NCBI GenBank assembly: GCA_009377475.1
Contig: WHTY01000047.1
Span: 1 to 36,720, forward strand
DNA from: Actinophytocola sp.
Lineage (GTDB): Bacteria; Actinomycetota; Actinomycetes; Mycobacteriales; Pseudonocardiaceae
Reading direction: 5' to 3'
DNA: 36,720 nt
Positions 29,667-36,720 of the stretch are shown here, piece by piece. The position numbers were made by a program, and so were the translations under genes. Each line of letters opens with the position of its first letter. Within the stretch, counting starts at the first letter, position 1. Under the pieces are notes generated by a model. The model saw nothing but the letters and a program-made list of their open reading frames with translations, had not been told where the DNA came from and made no database searches.

Positions 29667-30905
29667 TTACAGCGCCACGCCGAGCAGCGCGTCGATGGCG
29701 GTGCGGAGCGAGCCGGGGGCGTCCGGGTCGGTGCCGCGCCGGGTGAGCGCGTCGTCCACCCAGGCGTCGACGGCGGCCAGCGCACGCGGCGTGTCCAGGT
29801 CGTCCGCCAGGTGATCACGCAGCCGGTCGATGGTGCCGGACGCGTCCGGCCCTGCGTCCAGCGAGACCGCCTCGCGCCAGCGCGCCAGCCGCGCCGTCGC
29901 TGCCTCCTGCAGCTCGACGGTCCACTGCCGATCGGACCGGTAGTGCCCGGCGAACAGCGCCAGCCGCATCACGGCGGGGTCAACGCCCTCGGAGCGCAGC
30001 TTCGAGACGAACACCAGGTTGCCCTTGGACTTCGACATCTTCTCGCCGTCGAGACCGATCATGCCCGCGTGCACGTAGAACCGCGCGAACGGGTGGTCAC
30101 CGGCCAGCGCCTCGGCGTGCGCCGCGCTGAACTCGTGGTGCGGGAACGCGAGGTCGGACCCGCCGCCCTGGACGTCGAAGCCGAAGCCGAGCCGGTTCAC
30201 CGCGATCACGCTGCACTCGACGTGCCAGCCCGGCCTGCCCTCGCCGAGCGGGCTCTCCCAGTACGGCTCGCCGTCGCGGCGCATCCGCCACAGCAGCGCG
30301 TCGAGCGGGTGCCGCTTGCCCGCCCGGTCGGGGTCGCCGCCGCGCTCGGGGAACAGCTCAGCCATGAGCCGTTCGTCGTAGTTGGACTCGTAGCCGAACC
30401 TGCCGGTGGCGGTGTGGTCGAAGTAGACGTCCGGGTACTTGGGGTCGTCCGCACGGTAGGCGGCCCCGGCGGCCAGCAGCTTGTCGATGATCTCCACGAT
30501 GTCCGGGATGGACTCGACGGCGCCGATGAAGTCCTGCGGCGGCAGCACCCGCAGCGCCTCCATGTCCTCGCGGAACAGCGCCGTCTCGCGCATCGCGAGC
30601 ACGACCCAGTCGTCCTGGTCGCGCTCGGCGCGCTCCAGCAGCGGGTCGTCGATGTCGGTGACGTTCTGGACGTAGTGGACGTCGTGTCCCGCGTCGAGCC
30701 ACTGCCGATACACCAGATCGAACGTCAGGTAGGTGGCGGCGTGGCCCAGATGGGTGGCGTCGTACGGGGTGATGCCGCAGACGTACATGCGGGCGGTGCG
30801 ACCAGCGGCGACGGGACGTACCGACGCCGTCGCGGTGTCGTACAACCGGAGTTCACGAGAGGTTCCTGGCACGCGGGGCACCAGCACGGACGACCAGGTC
30901 TGCAT
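29667..30905 (-). CDS. mshC: cysteine:GlcN-Ins ligase MshC (mycothiol synthesis)
   Basis: A 412-residue class I aminoacyl-tRNA-synthetase-like enzyme that joins Cys to glucosaminyl-inositol in an ATP-dependent step of mycothiol synthesis. It has the HIGH-like THLGHA (51-56), KMSKSKGN (289-296) and zinc ligands Cys43 ([10 protein letters not shown]), Cys231 (WHVECS) and His256 (FPHHEFS). It is shorter than CysRS and lacks the anticodon-binding part, and SxLxxPRVPGT at the N terminus is typical of MshC. The ATG is at 30903-30905. It marks the organism as a mycothiol-producing actinobacterium. Confidence 0.95.
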   Translation of the reverse strand: MQTWSSVLVPRVPGTSRELRLYDTATASVRPVAAGRTARMYVCGITPYDATHLGHAATYLTFDLVYRQWLDAGHDVHYVQNVTDIDDPLLERAERDQDDWVVLAMRETALFREDMEALRVLPPQDFIGAVESIPDIVEIIDKLLAAGAAYRADDPKYPDVYFDHTATGRFGYESNYDERLMAELFPERGGDPDRAGKRHPLDALLWRMRRDGEPYWESPLGEGRPGWHVECSVIAVNRLGFGFDVQGGGSDLAFPHHEFSAAHAEALAGDHPFARFYVHAGMIGLDGEKMSKSKGNLVFVSKLRSEGVDPAVMRLALFAGHYRSDRQWTVELQEAATARLARWREAVSLDAGPDASGTIDRLRDHLADDLDTPRALAAVDAWVDDALTRRGTDPDAPGSLRTAIDALLGVAL

Positions 30906-30929
30906 GCCTTCGAGCGTACGGGGTCCGCG

Positions 30930-31559
30930 CTACTCCCCGGTCATCCCGGTTGACGCCTGCCAGAGCAGGCCGAGCCCGGACAGCAGCTCGTCCCCGGTCG
31001 GGGTATTCACCGGATCGAGGAGCCACTGCATCGCGAGCCCGTCGCAGACGGCGATGACGAAGCTGGCAACGGCTTTGACGCGGGGCTCGTCGGCGTCGAC
31101 CTTTCCGTCCACCTGGCCGTGCAGCGATTCGGCGACCAGCCCCGCGACCCGTCCCCTGATCTGCTGGTACTGCCGCGCGAACTGCGCGCGCAGCTCGTCG
31201 TTGCGGTCGGCCTGCGCGAACGCCTCCATGAACGAGAGCAGCAGCGCGCGTTTGTTGTCGAGGCCGTCGAGCAGCGCCGACCACGTGACGTGGGCGCGTT
31301 CGACCGGTGTCGCGACGGCGGCGCGCATCGCGATCTCGGCGAGCTGGTCGGTCCACTCGTCGAAGATCTCGCCGATCGCGGCGTTGAGCAGCCCGGCTTT
31401 GGAGCCGAAGTGGTAGCCGATCGACGCCAGGTTGGTGTCCGATGCCGCCACAAGGTCGCGTGCGGTGATGTGCGCGTAGCCCTTGTCTTCCAGTAGCCGG
31501 CGCGCCGCGGCGAGCAGTTGTTCGCGATGTCCCACGTCTCCCAGCCTAAGCCCTCGCAC
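30930..31559 (-). CDS. TetR-family transcriptional regulator
   Basis: A 209-residue repressor-type protein. The HTH lies near residues 12-55 (REQLLAAARRLLEDKGYAHITARDLVAASDTNLASIGYHFGSKAGLLNAAI), and an all-helical ligand domain follows. It is divergent from the P450 gene; a perfect palindrome lies 12 nt upstream of its start, so it probably represses both itself and the P450. The start is taken as the GTG at 31557-31559; a second GTG eight codons in (31533-31535) is possible. The inducer is unknown. It ends 25 nt from the mshC start, same strand, and read-through into mshC is possible. Confidence 0.9.
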   Translation of the reverse strand: MRGLRLGDVGHREQLLAAARRLLEDKGYAHITARDLVAASDTNLASIGYHFGSKAGLLNAAIGEIFDEWTDQLAEIAMRAAVATPVERAHVTWSALLDGLDNKRALLLSFMEAFAQADRNDELRAQFARQYQQIRGRVAGLVAESLHGQVDGKVDADEPRVKAVASFVIAVCDGLAMQWLLDPVNTPTGDELLSGLGLLWQASTGMTGE

Positions 31560-31588
31560 TGGACATGCCGTTTATACGCGCGTATAAA
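31560..31588 (+). promoter_or_regulatory. promoter of the P450 gene
   Basis: -35 TGGACA (31560-31565), 17-nt spacer, -10 TATAAA (31583-31588); TSS expected near 31595. The spacer and -10 lie inside the TetR-type palindrome. Confidence 0.6.
31571..31588. promoter_or_regulatory. TetR-type operator, 18-bp perfect palindrome
   Basis: TTTATACGCGCGTATAAA is its own reverse complement, in the 70-nt gap between tetR and the P450 gene. It covers the -10 TATAAA on both strands, so a bound dimer would block both promoters. Its AT-rich arms stand out from the GC-rich surroundings. Confidence 0.75.
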
Positions 31589-31629
31589 ACAGGCGTAGTT
31601 CGACATCGACGTCGACCAACGGAGGTCCG

Positions 31630-32961
31630 ATGACAGCCAGCACGCTCCGCCCGCAGGACGGCCAGGCAGGCCAGTTGCCGACACCGCCTGGCCCCCGGGT
31701 GCCGATCGCGCTGCAGTCCGTCCTGTTCGCGACCCAGCGCCACCGGCTGCTGCGGCTGCTGCACCGGCGTTACGGCTCGGTGTTCGCGTTCCAGGTCTTC
31801 CCCGAGCGCGACGTCGTCAGCATCTCCGACCCGAACGACATCAAGGAGCTGTTCGCAGGGCCGGTCACGACGTTCCACGCCGGCGAGGGCAACCAGATCC
31901 TCAAGCCGGTCATGGGCGAGCACTCGGTGCTGACCACCGACGAGGACGAGCACCGCCGCATCCGCGCCCTGCTCACGCCGCCGTTCACCGGCGCCGCGCT
32001 GCGCGGCTACCGCGCCATGGTGGCCGACATCGCCGAGCAGGAGGTCGCGCGCTGGCCGATCGGGCGGCCGTTCCGCTCCCACACGAGCATGCAGCGGCTG
32101 ACGTTCGAGGTGATCCTGCGCGTGGTGCTCGGTGTCAGCGACGGCCCCCGGCTCGACGAGCTGCGCCGCACCCTCGGCGGCGTCATCGACATCAGCTCGC
32201 TGGACATCTTCGGCTGGCACAACGCCCGGATGCAGCGCGTCGGCCGCTGGCGGCGCAACCGGGAGCTACTGCTGCGCTCCGACGAGCTGCTGTACGCCGA
32301 GATCGCCGACCGCCGCGTCGCGCCCGACCTCGCCGAGCGAACCGACGTGCTGTCCCGGCTGTTGCAAGCAGGCACCGAGGAAGACGTGCTTACCGACGCC
32401 GAACTGCGCGACCAGCTCGTCACGCTGCTGCTCGCGGGCCACGAGACGACGGCGACGGCGCTGGCGTGGTGCTGGCACGAGCTGTCCCGCTCCCCCGAGA
32501 CGCAGGCCGCGGCGGCCAAGGCCGCCGACGACGCCGACGACCGGTACCTGGAGGCCGTCGCGAAGGAGGCGATGCGGCTGCGGCCGGTGATCTACGAGGT
32601 CGCGCGGCGCACCACCGAGCCCGTGACCGTCGGCGGGTTCCATGTGCCTGCGGGCACGACGGTCATGCCCGCGATCGGCGTGGTGCAGACCGATCCGGCG
32701 CAGCACGACGACCCCGAGACGTTCCGGCCGGAACGGTTCCTTGACGGCTCGACGTCGACGCGAAACTGGTTGCCGTTCGGGGGCGGTGTCCGCCGGTGCT
32801 TAGGGGCGGGTTTTGCCCTGATGGAGGTAACGGAGGTACTACGCGCTGTGCTCGGCCGCTACCAGCTTGCACCGGACCGCACCCGACGTGAGCAGGTTAA
32901 ACCCCGAAACATCACGTTCACTCCCGCACGCGGTGCCCGGGTCATTATAACGAATAGGTGA
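31630..32961 (+). CDS. cytochrome P450
   Basis: A 443-residue haem monooxygenase. The oxygen-binding I-helix AGHETTAT is at 269-276, the K-helix ExxR at EAMR (313-316), the PERF motif at 367-370, and the haem loop FGGGVRRCLGAG has the thiolate Cys390. The sequence resembles the mycobacterial CYP135/138 and cyanobacterial CYP110 groups more than the typical short soluble CYPs; substrates are unknown. No ferredoxin or ferredoxin reductase is adjacent. GGAGG lies 4-5 nt before the ATG. The last about 55 codons (from about 32800) use gta, cta, att, ata, aat and agg, unlike the body of the gene. Likely repressed by the divergent TetR. Confidence 0.94.
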   Translation: MTASTLRPQDGQAGQLPTPPGPRVPIALQSVLFATQRHRLLRLLHRRYGSVFAFQVFPERDVVSISDPNDIKELFAGPVTTFHAGEGNQILKPVMGEHSVLTTDEDEHRRIRALLTPPFTGAALRGYRAMVADIAEQEVARWPIGRPFRSHTSMQRLTFEVILRVVLGVSDGPRLDELRRTLGGVIDISSLDIFGWHNARMQRVGRWRRNRELLLRSDELLYAEIADRRVAPDLAERTDVLSRLLQAGTEEDVLTDAELRDQLVTLLLAGHETTATALAWCWHELSRSPETQAAAAKAADDADDRYLEAVAKEAMRLRPVIYEVARRTTEPVTVGGFHVPAGTTVMPAIGVVQTDPAQHDDPETFRPERFLDGSTSTRNWLPFGGGVRRCLGAGFALMEVTEVLRAVLGRYQLAPDRTRREQVKPRNITFTPARGARVIITNR

Positions 32962-33086
32962 TGCGATCGTCACTTTCCGTTAGCCATTCCGGCGGATTCC
33001 GGTACCGGCCCCTGTGACTTTGTGACCACGCTGAGCGACCATGGACTTACAGAGCACAGTAGGTCGTACACAGTGGGTGGCGGTTC

Positions 33087-34274
33087 ATGACACAGCAGGA
33101 TGACGGCAGTGGCGTGGCGCGGTACCTCGTGCTGTTCGAGGAGGACGCCGCCGACGAGGGCACGCGTGCCATGACCAACGTCGCCGGCATCAGAGCGGTC
33201 CACAGCGGTGATATCGCCGCGCACACCGGCGACGGCTGGGCGCAGGTGCCGGGCGGGGTGTTGTGGGCCGACCTCGGCGTCGCGGTGGTGACCGCTGCCA
33301 CGGACCAGATCAACGCGCTGCGCGGTTCGCTCGTCACCCGAGGGCCGATCGCGATGATCGAGCCCGACCGGATGGTGTACGCGATCTCGACCCAGGCGTC
33401 CCATCCGGCAAGCGCCGACGCCGACGAAGCTGGCTTCACCTGGGGGCTGCGCGCCGTCAACGCCGCCGCGAGCGCGGCGACCGGCGCAGGCGTGCGGGTG
33501 GCGGTGCTCGACACCGGAATCGACATCGTCCACCCCGACTTCGCCGACCGCGAGATCGTCGCGAGGTCGTTCGTCGACGTCGAGGACGCCACCGACGGCC
33601 ACGGGCACGGCACGCACTGCATCGGCACGGCGTGCGGTCCGCGCAGGCCGGAGCTGGGGCCGGGCTACGGCGTCGCGCCAGCGGCGGAGATCTACGCGGG
33701 CAAGGTGCTCAACAACGCGGGCGCTGGCACCGACGGCGACATCCTCGCCGGTATCGCCTGGGCGGTGCAGAACAACTGCACCGTGGTGTCGATGTCGCTG
33801 GGCGCTCCGGTTCAGCCTGGCCAGCCGCCGTCGGTGACGTTCGAGCGCGCCGCGCGCCGGGCGATGAACAAGGGCACGCTCATCATCGCCGCCGCCGGCA
33901 ACGAGAGCGCCCGCGCCGACGGCGTCATCGCGCCGGTCGGCCATCCTGCGAACTGCCCCACCATCATGGCGGTCGGCGCGATCGACCAGGACCGCGAGGT
34001 GGGCGACTTCTCGTCCGGCACGCTGCCGGACTCCGGCGCGGTGGACGTCGTCGGCCCCGGCGTCGATGTTCACTCAAGCTGGCCGATGCCGCAGCGGCAT
34101 CACACCCTGAGTGGCACCAGCATGGCGACGCCGCACGCCGCCGGGGTCGCGGCCTTGACGGCCGAGGTGCATCAGGGGACAACATGGGAACTGTGGGCCA
34201 GGTTGAGCCAATCAGCCGCCCGGCTCCCATTGCCTTCCACGGATGTTGGTGCAGGATTGGTTCAGGCACCATGA
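33087..34274 (+). CDS. S8 subtilisin-like serine protease with N-terminal I9-like prodomain
   Basis: A 395-residue protein with the catalytic triad Asp142 (VAVLDTGIDIVHPDF), His174 (DGHGHGTHCIGTACG) and Ser345 (LSGTSMATPHAAGVAAL), plus oxyanion Asn272 (AAAGNES). Residues 10-100 (ARYLVLFEEDAADEGTR to IAMIEPDRMVYAI) look like an I9-type prodomain. There is no signal peptide or TM segment, so it is either cytoplasmic or exported by a non-classical route. The ATG at 33087 lacks a strong Shine-Dalgarno. A small gene on the same strand begins 40 nt after the stop and encodes a prodomain-like protein; the two probably work together. Confidence 0.92.
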   Translation: MTQQDDGSGVARYLVLFEEDAADEGTRAMTNVAGIRAVHSGDIAAHTGDGWAQVPGGVLWADLGVAVVTAATDQINALRGSLVTRGPIAMIEPDRMVYAISTQASHPASADADEAGFTWGLRAVNAAASAATGAGVRVAVLDTGIDIVHPDFADREIVARSFVDVEDATDGHGHGTHCIGTACGPRRPELGPGYGVAPAAEIYAGKVLNNAGAGTDGDILAGIAWAVQNNCTVVSMSLGAPVQPGQPPSVTFERAARRAMNKGTLIIAAAGNESARADGVIAPVGHPANCPTIMAVGAIDQDREVGDFSSGTLPDSGAVDVVGPGVDVHSSWPMPQRHHTLSGTSMATPHAAGVAALTAEVHQGTTWELWARLSQSAARLPLPSTDVGAGLVQAP

Positions 34275-34314
34275 ATCCGTGTGATGGCGCCCCCCGATGC
34301 ACAGGAGGTCGACG

Positions 34315-34557
34315 GTGGCATCGTTGCGTAAGGTCATCGTCTCCATTGACACCGAAGACCCGAACACGCTGGCCGACGTCGCGGCCCAGCTCAGCGAGCA
34401 TGGGCTGGATGTCGATGCCGTGCTCGACACGCTCGCCACCATCACCGGAACGTGTGCGGACTCGGACGTCACGTCGTTGACGGCGGTGCCCGGTGTGCTC
34501 GACGTTGAGACGCAGTACAGCTTCCAGCTGCCGTCGCCAACCGACCGCGTGCAGTGA
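34315..34557 (+). CDS. small protein resembling a stand-alone I9 protease propeptide/inhibitor
   Basis: An 80-residue protein starting SLRKVIVSIDTEDPNTLADVAAQL after the initiator, then LDVDAVLDTLATITGTCADSDVTSLTAVPGVLDVETQYSFQLP. The order strand-helix-strand-strand-helix-strand and the final AVPGVLDVE resemble subtilisin propeptides and I9 inhibitors (pfam Inhibitor_I9), where the last helix precedes a PGV-x-x-V-E strand. The GTG at 34315-34317 has AGGAGG 6 nt upstream; the frame's ATG at 34297 is rejected because it would place that ribosome-binding site inside the gene. It follows the S8 protease by 40 nt. The role as chaperone or inhibitor in trans is inference. Confidence 0.7.
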   Translation: MASLRKVIVSIDTEDPNTLADVAAQLSEHGLDVDAVLDTLATITGTCADSDVTSLTAVPGVLDVETQYSFQLPSPTDRVQ

Positions 34558-34562
34558 GCTGA

Positions 34563-34608
34563 AACACAGCGACGCCGGGGGTTCGTCCCACCCCGGCGCC
34601 GCCGTGTT
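34563..34608. terminator. bidirectional terminator between convergent genes
   Basis: Stem CGCCGGGG / CCCCGGCG (8 bp) with a 10-nt loop, extended after an internal loop by AACAC/GTGTT. It sits in the 60-nt gap between the I9-like gene and the S1 protease stop. Confidence 0.65.
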
Positions 34609-34617
34609 GCGCTGCCG

Positions 34618-35340
34618 TTACACGGTGCGCAGCCGGACGGTGAAGCCCGCCTCCGCCGCGTCCGCGAACATGCCCGCCAGCGAGACGCCGCCCTCACCCG
34701 CGTAGGGGAGGCCGTTGATGCCTACTCCAACGGTGCCGAACGCCTTGTTACCGTCCGTGATATCCGCGACGGGGCCGCCGGAGTCGCCGGGGCTGACCGC
34801 GCCGATCACGTAGTGTTGCGTGCCGTCGTTCGAGTGGAGGATGCCGATGCGCTCCTCCTGCGTCTGCGGGAGCAGGTGGAAGCCGACGCCGTTACCGGAG
34901 AACTGCATGGTGTCGCCGACGTTGGCCGTCTCGGTGGTGGACACCCCGGTCGGGATGGCCGGATGGCCCTTCAGCGCCGGGTTCACCGCGTCGTGCAGCG
35001 CCGGGTCGATCTCGATGAAGGCGTAGTCCAGGTCGTCGTCAATGTAGGCGACGGTGCCGAGCTCCTGGATCGGGTTGCCGAGGCTGCCGGTGGCCAGCGA
35101 GATCCGCTCCCCGACCGACGTCACGCAGTGCGCCGCCGTGCCGCCGTAGACGGAACCGGCCTGCGCTCCCTCGCCGTCGTAGATCCAGTTCATTGTGCAG
35201 TACCCGCCGCCGGACTGGATGGATACGCCGGGCTGGATCGTCACCGCTTCCTGCGCGTTCGCCGTCCCCGGCGCGACACCGAGCACCGCGAACGCCGACG
35301 CCGCGACGAGCGCGACCCCCCGCCTGGTCAAGTGCTTCAT
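34618..35340 (-). CDS. secreted chymotrypsin-like serine protease (S1)
   Basis: A 240-residue preprotein. The signal peptide is MKHLTRRGVALVAASAFAVL to a Thr-Ala-Asn-Ala cleavage site after residue 29. The triad is His71 (GGTAAHCV), Asp106 (DDLDYAFIEI) and Ser187 (VSPGDSGGPVADI), with Cys48 and Cys72 likely in a disulfide. It lacks the long streptogrisin propeptide, so it is a compact S1 protein like other actinobacterial exported trypsin-like proteins. The ATG at 35338-35340 has AAGGA about 9 nt upstream; a longer frame to 35466 has no signal-peptide logic and is rejected. The substrate is unknown. Confidence 0.92.
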   Translation of the reverse strand: MKHLTRRGVALVAASAFAVLGVAPGTANAQEAVTIQPGVSIQSGGGYCTMNWIYDGEGAQAGSVYGGTAAHCVTSVGERISLATGSLGNPIQELGTVAYIDDDLDYAFIEIDPALHDAVNPALKGHPAIPTGVSTTETANVGDTMQFSGNGVGFHLLPQTQEERIGILHSNDGTQHYVIGAVSPGDSGGPVADITDGNKAFGTVGVGINGLPYAGEGGVSLAGMFADAAEAGFTVRLRTV

Positions 35341-35430
35341 GCTGACCGTCCTTTCTGTCTGCTCCGTGAGGGAGCCGGTCCCGAGTACGGCTCGCGCGTG
35401 CGGTCCCGCGCACGCAGCGCTCGCGCACCG

Positions 35431-35485
35431 TTCACTCGTGAGCGCTACCGGCACAGGTGTGCTCACCTATCCACTAACGAGTGAA
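35431..35485. repeat. 9-bp inverted repeat upstream of the S1 protease
   Basis: TTCACTCGT (35431-35439) and ACGAGTGAA (35477-35485) are exact complements, 37 nt apart, about 90-145 nt upstream of the protease start. The 303-nt gap (35341-35643) holds no gene I can support; these half-sites may be operator elements. Confidence 0.35.
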
Positions 35486-35643
35486 TGTGCGGTAGGTCAC
35501 GAAGATTTTTCACAGTCCGGTTCTGCGGGGAGCTGTCGCGAGGACCACCCAATAGGGTGTGCTGACGCTTCTGCGATCTACCGTGAGTGGATCCTCGCCG
35601 TCGGCTCCCGCTGCGGGGCCGATCGTCGGTAACGTGGGGTGTC

Positions 35644-36438
35644 ATGGCGATGGCCAGTGCGACACTGACGATCTGGACGACCGCGTGGCTCAACGGGAAA
35701 GCCGCCGCGGACGACGTCCTCGATGCCCTCAGCACCCTCGCGGACCGGCACGGCGTCGTCGCCGACGACGAGACGACGGCAGCGGAGACCGAGTTGCCGG
35801 TCGCGGGCACGTACCCCGCGCCCGCCGCGCAGTTGCTCGCGGCGTTGCGCGCGCGAGGCGCGGACGCCGGTTCGCTCGCGCTGCCCGCACCCGGGGACCC
35901 ACGCGGCCTCGGCGGTGGCGGCGCGCTGGTGGGTGCGGCACTCAAGGCGGGCGAGGCGAGTGTGTTCGCTGCGGCGGGGCTCGCGCTGGTGCCGGACTCG
36001 CCCGCCGACGACGTGGTGCGCTGGACGGTGTACCGGCACGCGGGCGGCGGCACGGACGAACACGTCGGCATCGGCGAGGCGGAACAATCGCTGACCGCGG
36101 CGATTCGGGCGAGCGCGGCCACGTTGGCGGAGTTGGACGTCGCGCGGGAACGGCCGGACGCGCACGACGCGCTGCGCGCCCGGTTGCGCCGTGCCCCAGC
36201 GCCGCGTTGGCCAGACGGCATGCCGGGCCGCGCGCTACGAGTGCTGCAACGTGCGGACGAGGTCGCCGTGATCCTGGAGCTGGCCGCGGCGGACGAGCCG
36301 GGCAGCGCGGTCTCCGCGAGCGCGGCACAGCACCGCGCCGACGCGCTCCGTCCGCTGGACGCCGCCGTCCGTCAGGCCCGCCGCGCCGCCGTGAGCGAAG
36401 CCGTCCGGCTGCTGGCACAGCCCGTCACCCGGTCGTAG
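35644..36438 (+). CDS. conserved-looking hypothetical protein, Ala-rich, cytoplasmic
   Basis: A 264-residue protein that I do not recognise. It opens MAMASATLTIWTTAWLNGKAAADDVLDAL, has a Gly-rich loop (DPRGLGGGGALVGAALKAGEASVFAAAGLALVP) near the middle, a beta segment with W-T-V-Y-R-H, and a long Ala/Arg helical C terminus (LRARLRRAPAPRWPDGMPGRALRVLQRADEVAVILELA). No signal peptide, TM segment or catalytic motif is visible. The codon pattern has the strong third-position GC of real genes here, and antisense frames look like shadows. Start: ATG at 35644 preceded by GGGG; ATG at 35650 is also possible. A 21-nt tandem repeat follows 14 nt after the stop. Confidence 0.75.
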   Translation: MAMASATLTIWTTAWLNGKAAADDVLDALSTLADRHGVVADDETTAAETELPVAGTYPAPAAQLLAALRARGADAGSLALPAPGDPRGLGGGGALVGAALKAGEASVFAAAGLALVPDSPADDVVRWTVYRHAGGGTDEHVGIGEAEQSLTAAIRASAATLAELDVARERPDAHDALRARLRRAPAPRWPDGMPGRALRVLQRADEVAVILELAAADEPGSAVSASAAQHRADALRPLDAAVRQARRAAVSEAVRLLAQPVTRS

Positions 36439-36452
36439 GAGCCTGCCCGCCG

Positions 36453-36557
36453 CGCCGTGTCCCCCGTTCGCAGCGCCGTGTCCTGCACTCTCGACGCTGT
36501 GTCCTGCACTCTCGACGCTGAGTTTGGCGCTCGGGACGCCATGCTCGGCATTCGAGA
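36453..36557. repeat. five tandem 21-nt degenerate repeats
   Basis: Units start at 36453, 36474, 36495, 36516 and 36537. Units 2 and 3 share GTGTCCTGCACTCTCGA and differ at one base near their start; units 1, 4 and 5 are diverged but keep the CGC start and spacing. The block lies directly downstream of the hypothetical gene at 35644-36438. Confidence 0.8.
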
Positions 36558-36607
36558 TGCATTCAGGGTGCCGACCGGTTAGGCCGAAGTTGCGTCGGCT
36601 GTGACAG

Positions 36608-36636
36608 GCGAATCCCCGGCTGGGCTGGGGATTCGC
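36608..36636 (+). terminator. strong hairpin with T-rich tail
   Basis: Perfect 10-bp stem GCGAATCCCC / GGGGATTCGC, 9-nt loop, followed on the plus strand by TGGTTTTCTGTTGTGTTGTT. It is the only hairpin in the window with a clear T-rich tail. It lies between the plus-strand gene and the tail of a minus-strand gene, so it may serve both. Confidence 0.75.
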
Positions 36637-36660
36637 TGGTTTTCTGTTGTGTTGTTCTGG

Positions 36661-36720
36661 CTACGTGCAGGTGGGCGGGATGGGCGCGCCGATGAGGTCG
36701 AACGCCAGACGCTGGTCGCC
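36661..36720 (-). CDS. C-terminal end of an unidentified minus-strand gene
   Basis: An open frame enters from the right edge and ends with TAG at 36661-36663, giving GDQRLAFDLIGAPIPPTCT. It lies 25 nt from the strong hairpin, as a gene end would. Too short to identify. Confidence 0.5.
   Translation of the reverse strand, partial: GDQRLAFDLIGAPIPPTCT

Noticed and set aside
36439..36521. Extension of coding sequence through the 21-nt array (frame reading RVLHSRRCVLHSRR)
   Set aside because: A 21-nt period keeps a frame open by itself, and the true gene stops at 36438 in another frame.

Overview
The window is chromosomal DNA of a high-GC actinobacterium. The best fit is a member of the Pseudonocardiales (Saccharomonospora, Prauserella or Amycolatopsis type), based on about 70 percent GC, GTG starts, a complete Pup-proteasome locus, mycothiol synthesis (MshC) and a gene order close to the M. 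tuberculosis Rv2092c-Rv2130c region as I remember it. The genus is an inference. No rRNA, tRNA, CRISPR array or intact mobile element is visible.

Layout. 1-1.4 kb: the C-terminal end of an HNH endonuclease of the DUF222 type, then a DUF4333 membrane protein with a 99-bp tandem repeat. 1.4-15.4 kb, all on the minus strand and read from high to low coordinates: ARC/Mpa proteasomal ATPase, Dop, Pup, PrcB, PrcA, PafA, PafB, PafC, a small membrane protein, TatA, TatC and the HelY helicase. This is the full pupylation and proteasome set. Pup ends in GGQ and needs Dop deamidation, PafA ligates it, ARC ends in GQYL to dock on the 20S core, and PafB/PafC are the WYL-domain DNA-damage regulators. 15.8-18.0 kb, plus strand: three membrane-anchored proteins of one architecture (Pro/Gly/Tyr-rich head, one TM, extracytoplasmic domain with two Cys). 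18.0-20.1 kb, minus: TrmI tRNA m1A58 methyltransferase and an S2P metalloprotease with CBS-like regions. 20.3-23.0 kb, plus: a RecB-type Fe-S nuclease, an orphan ParA-like ATPase preceded by a strong hairpin, and an O-methyltransferase. 23.0-28.6 kb, minus: HisG, HisE, a HAD phosphatase and cobalamin-dependent MetH. 28.65 kb: a divergent PAC2-family protein. 29.7-30.9 kb: MshC. 30.9-33.0 kb: a divergent TetR/cytochrome P450 pair sharing an 18-bp perfect palindrome. 33.1-34.6 kb: a cytoplasmic-looking subtilase followed by a small protein that resembles a free-standing I9 propeptide. 34.6-36.4 kb: a secreted chymotrypsin-like protease and an unrecognised protein. The window ends in a strong terminator and the tail of a minus-strand gene.

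Most genes are conserved core or lineage-core actinobacterial genes. The less ordinary signals are in the gaps and at gene edges: tandem 20-21-nt repeats at three gene 3' ends, a G-quadruplex motif between prcB and prcA, a terminator hairpin that contains the stop codons of two convergent genes, a nested palindrome upstream of dop, a possible leader ORF plus hairpin before the ParA gene, and the subtilase/I9-like pair.
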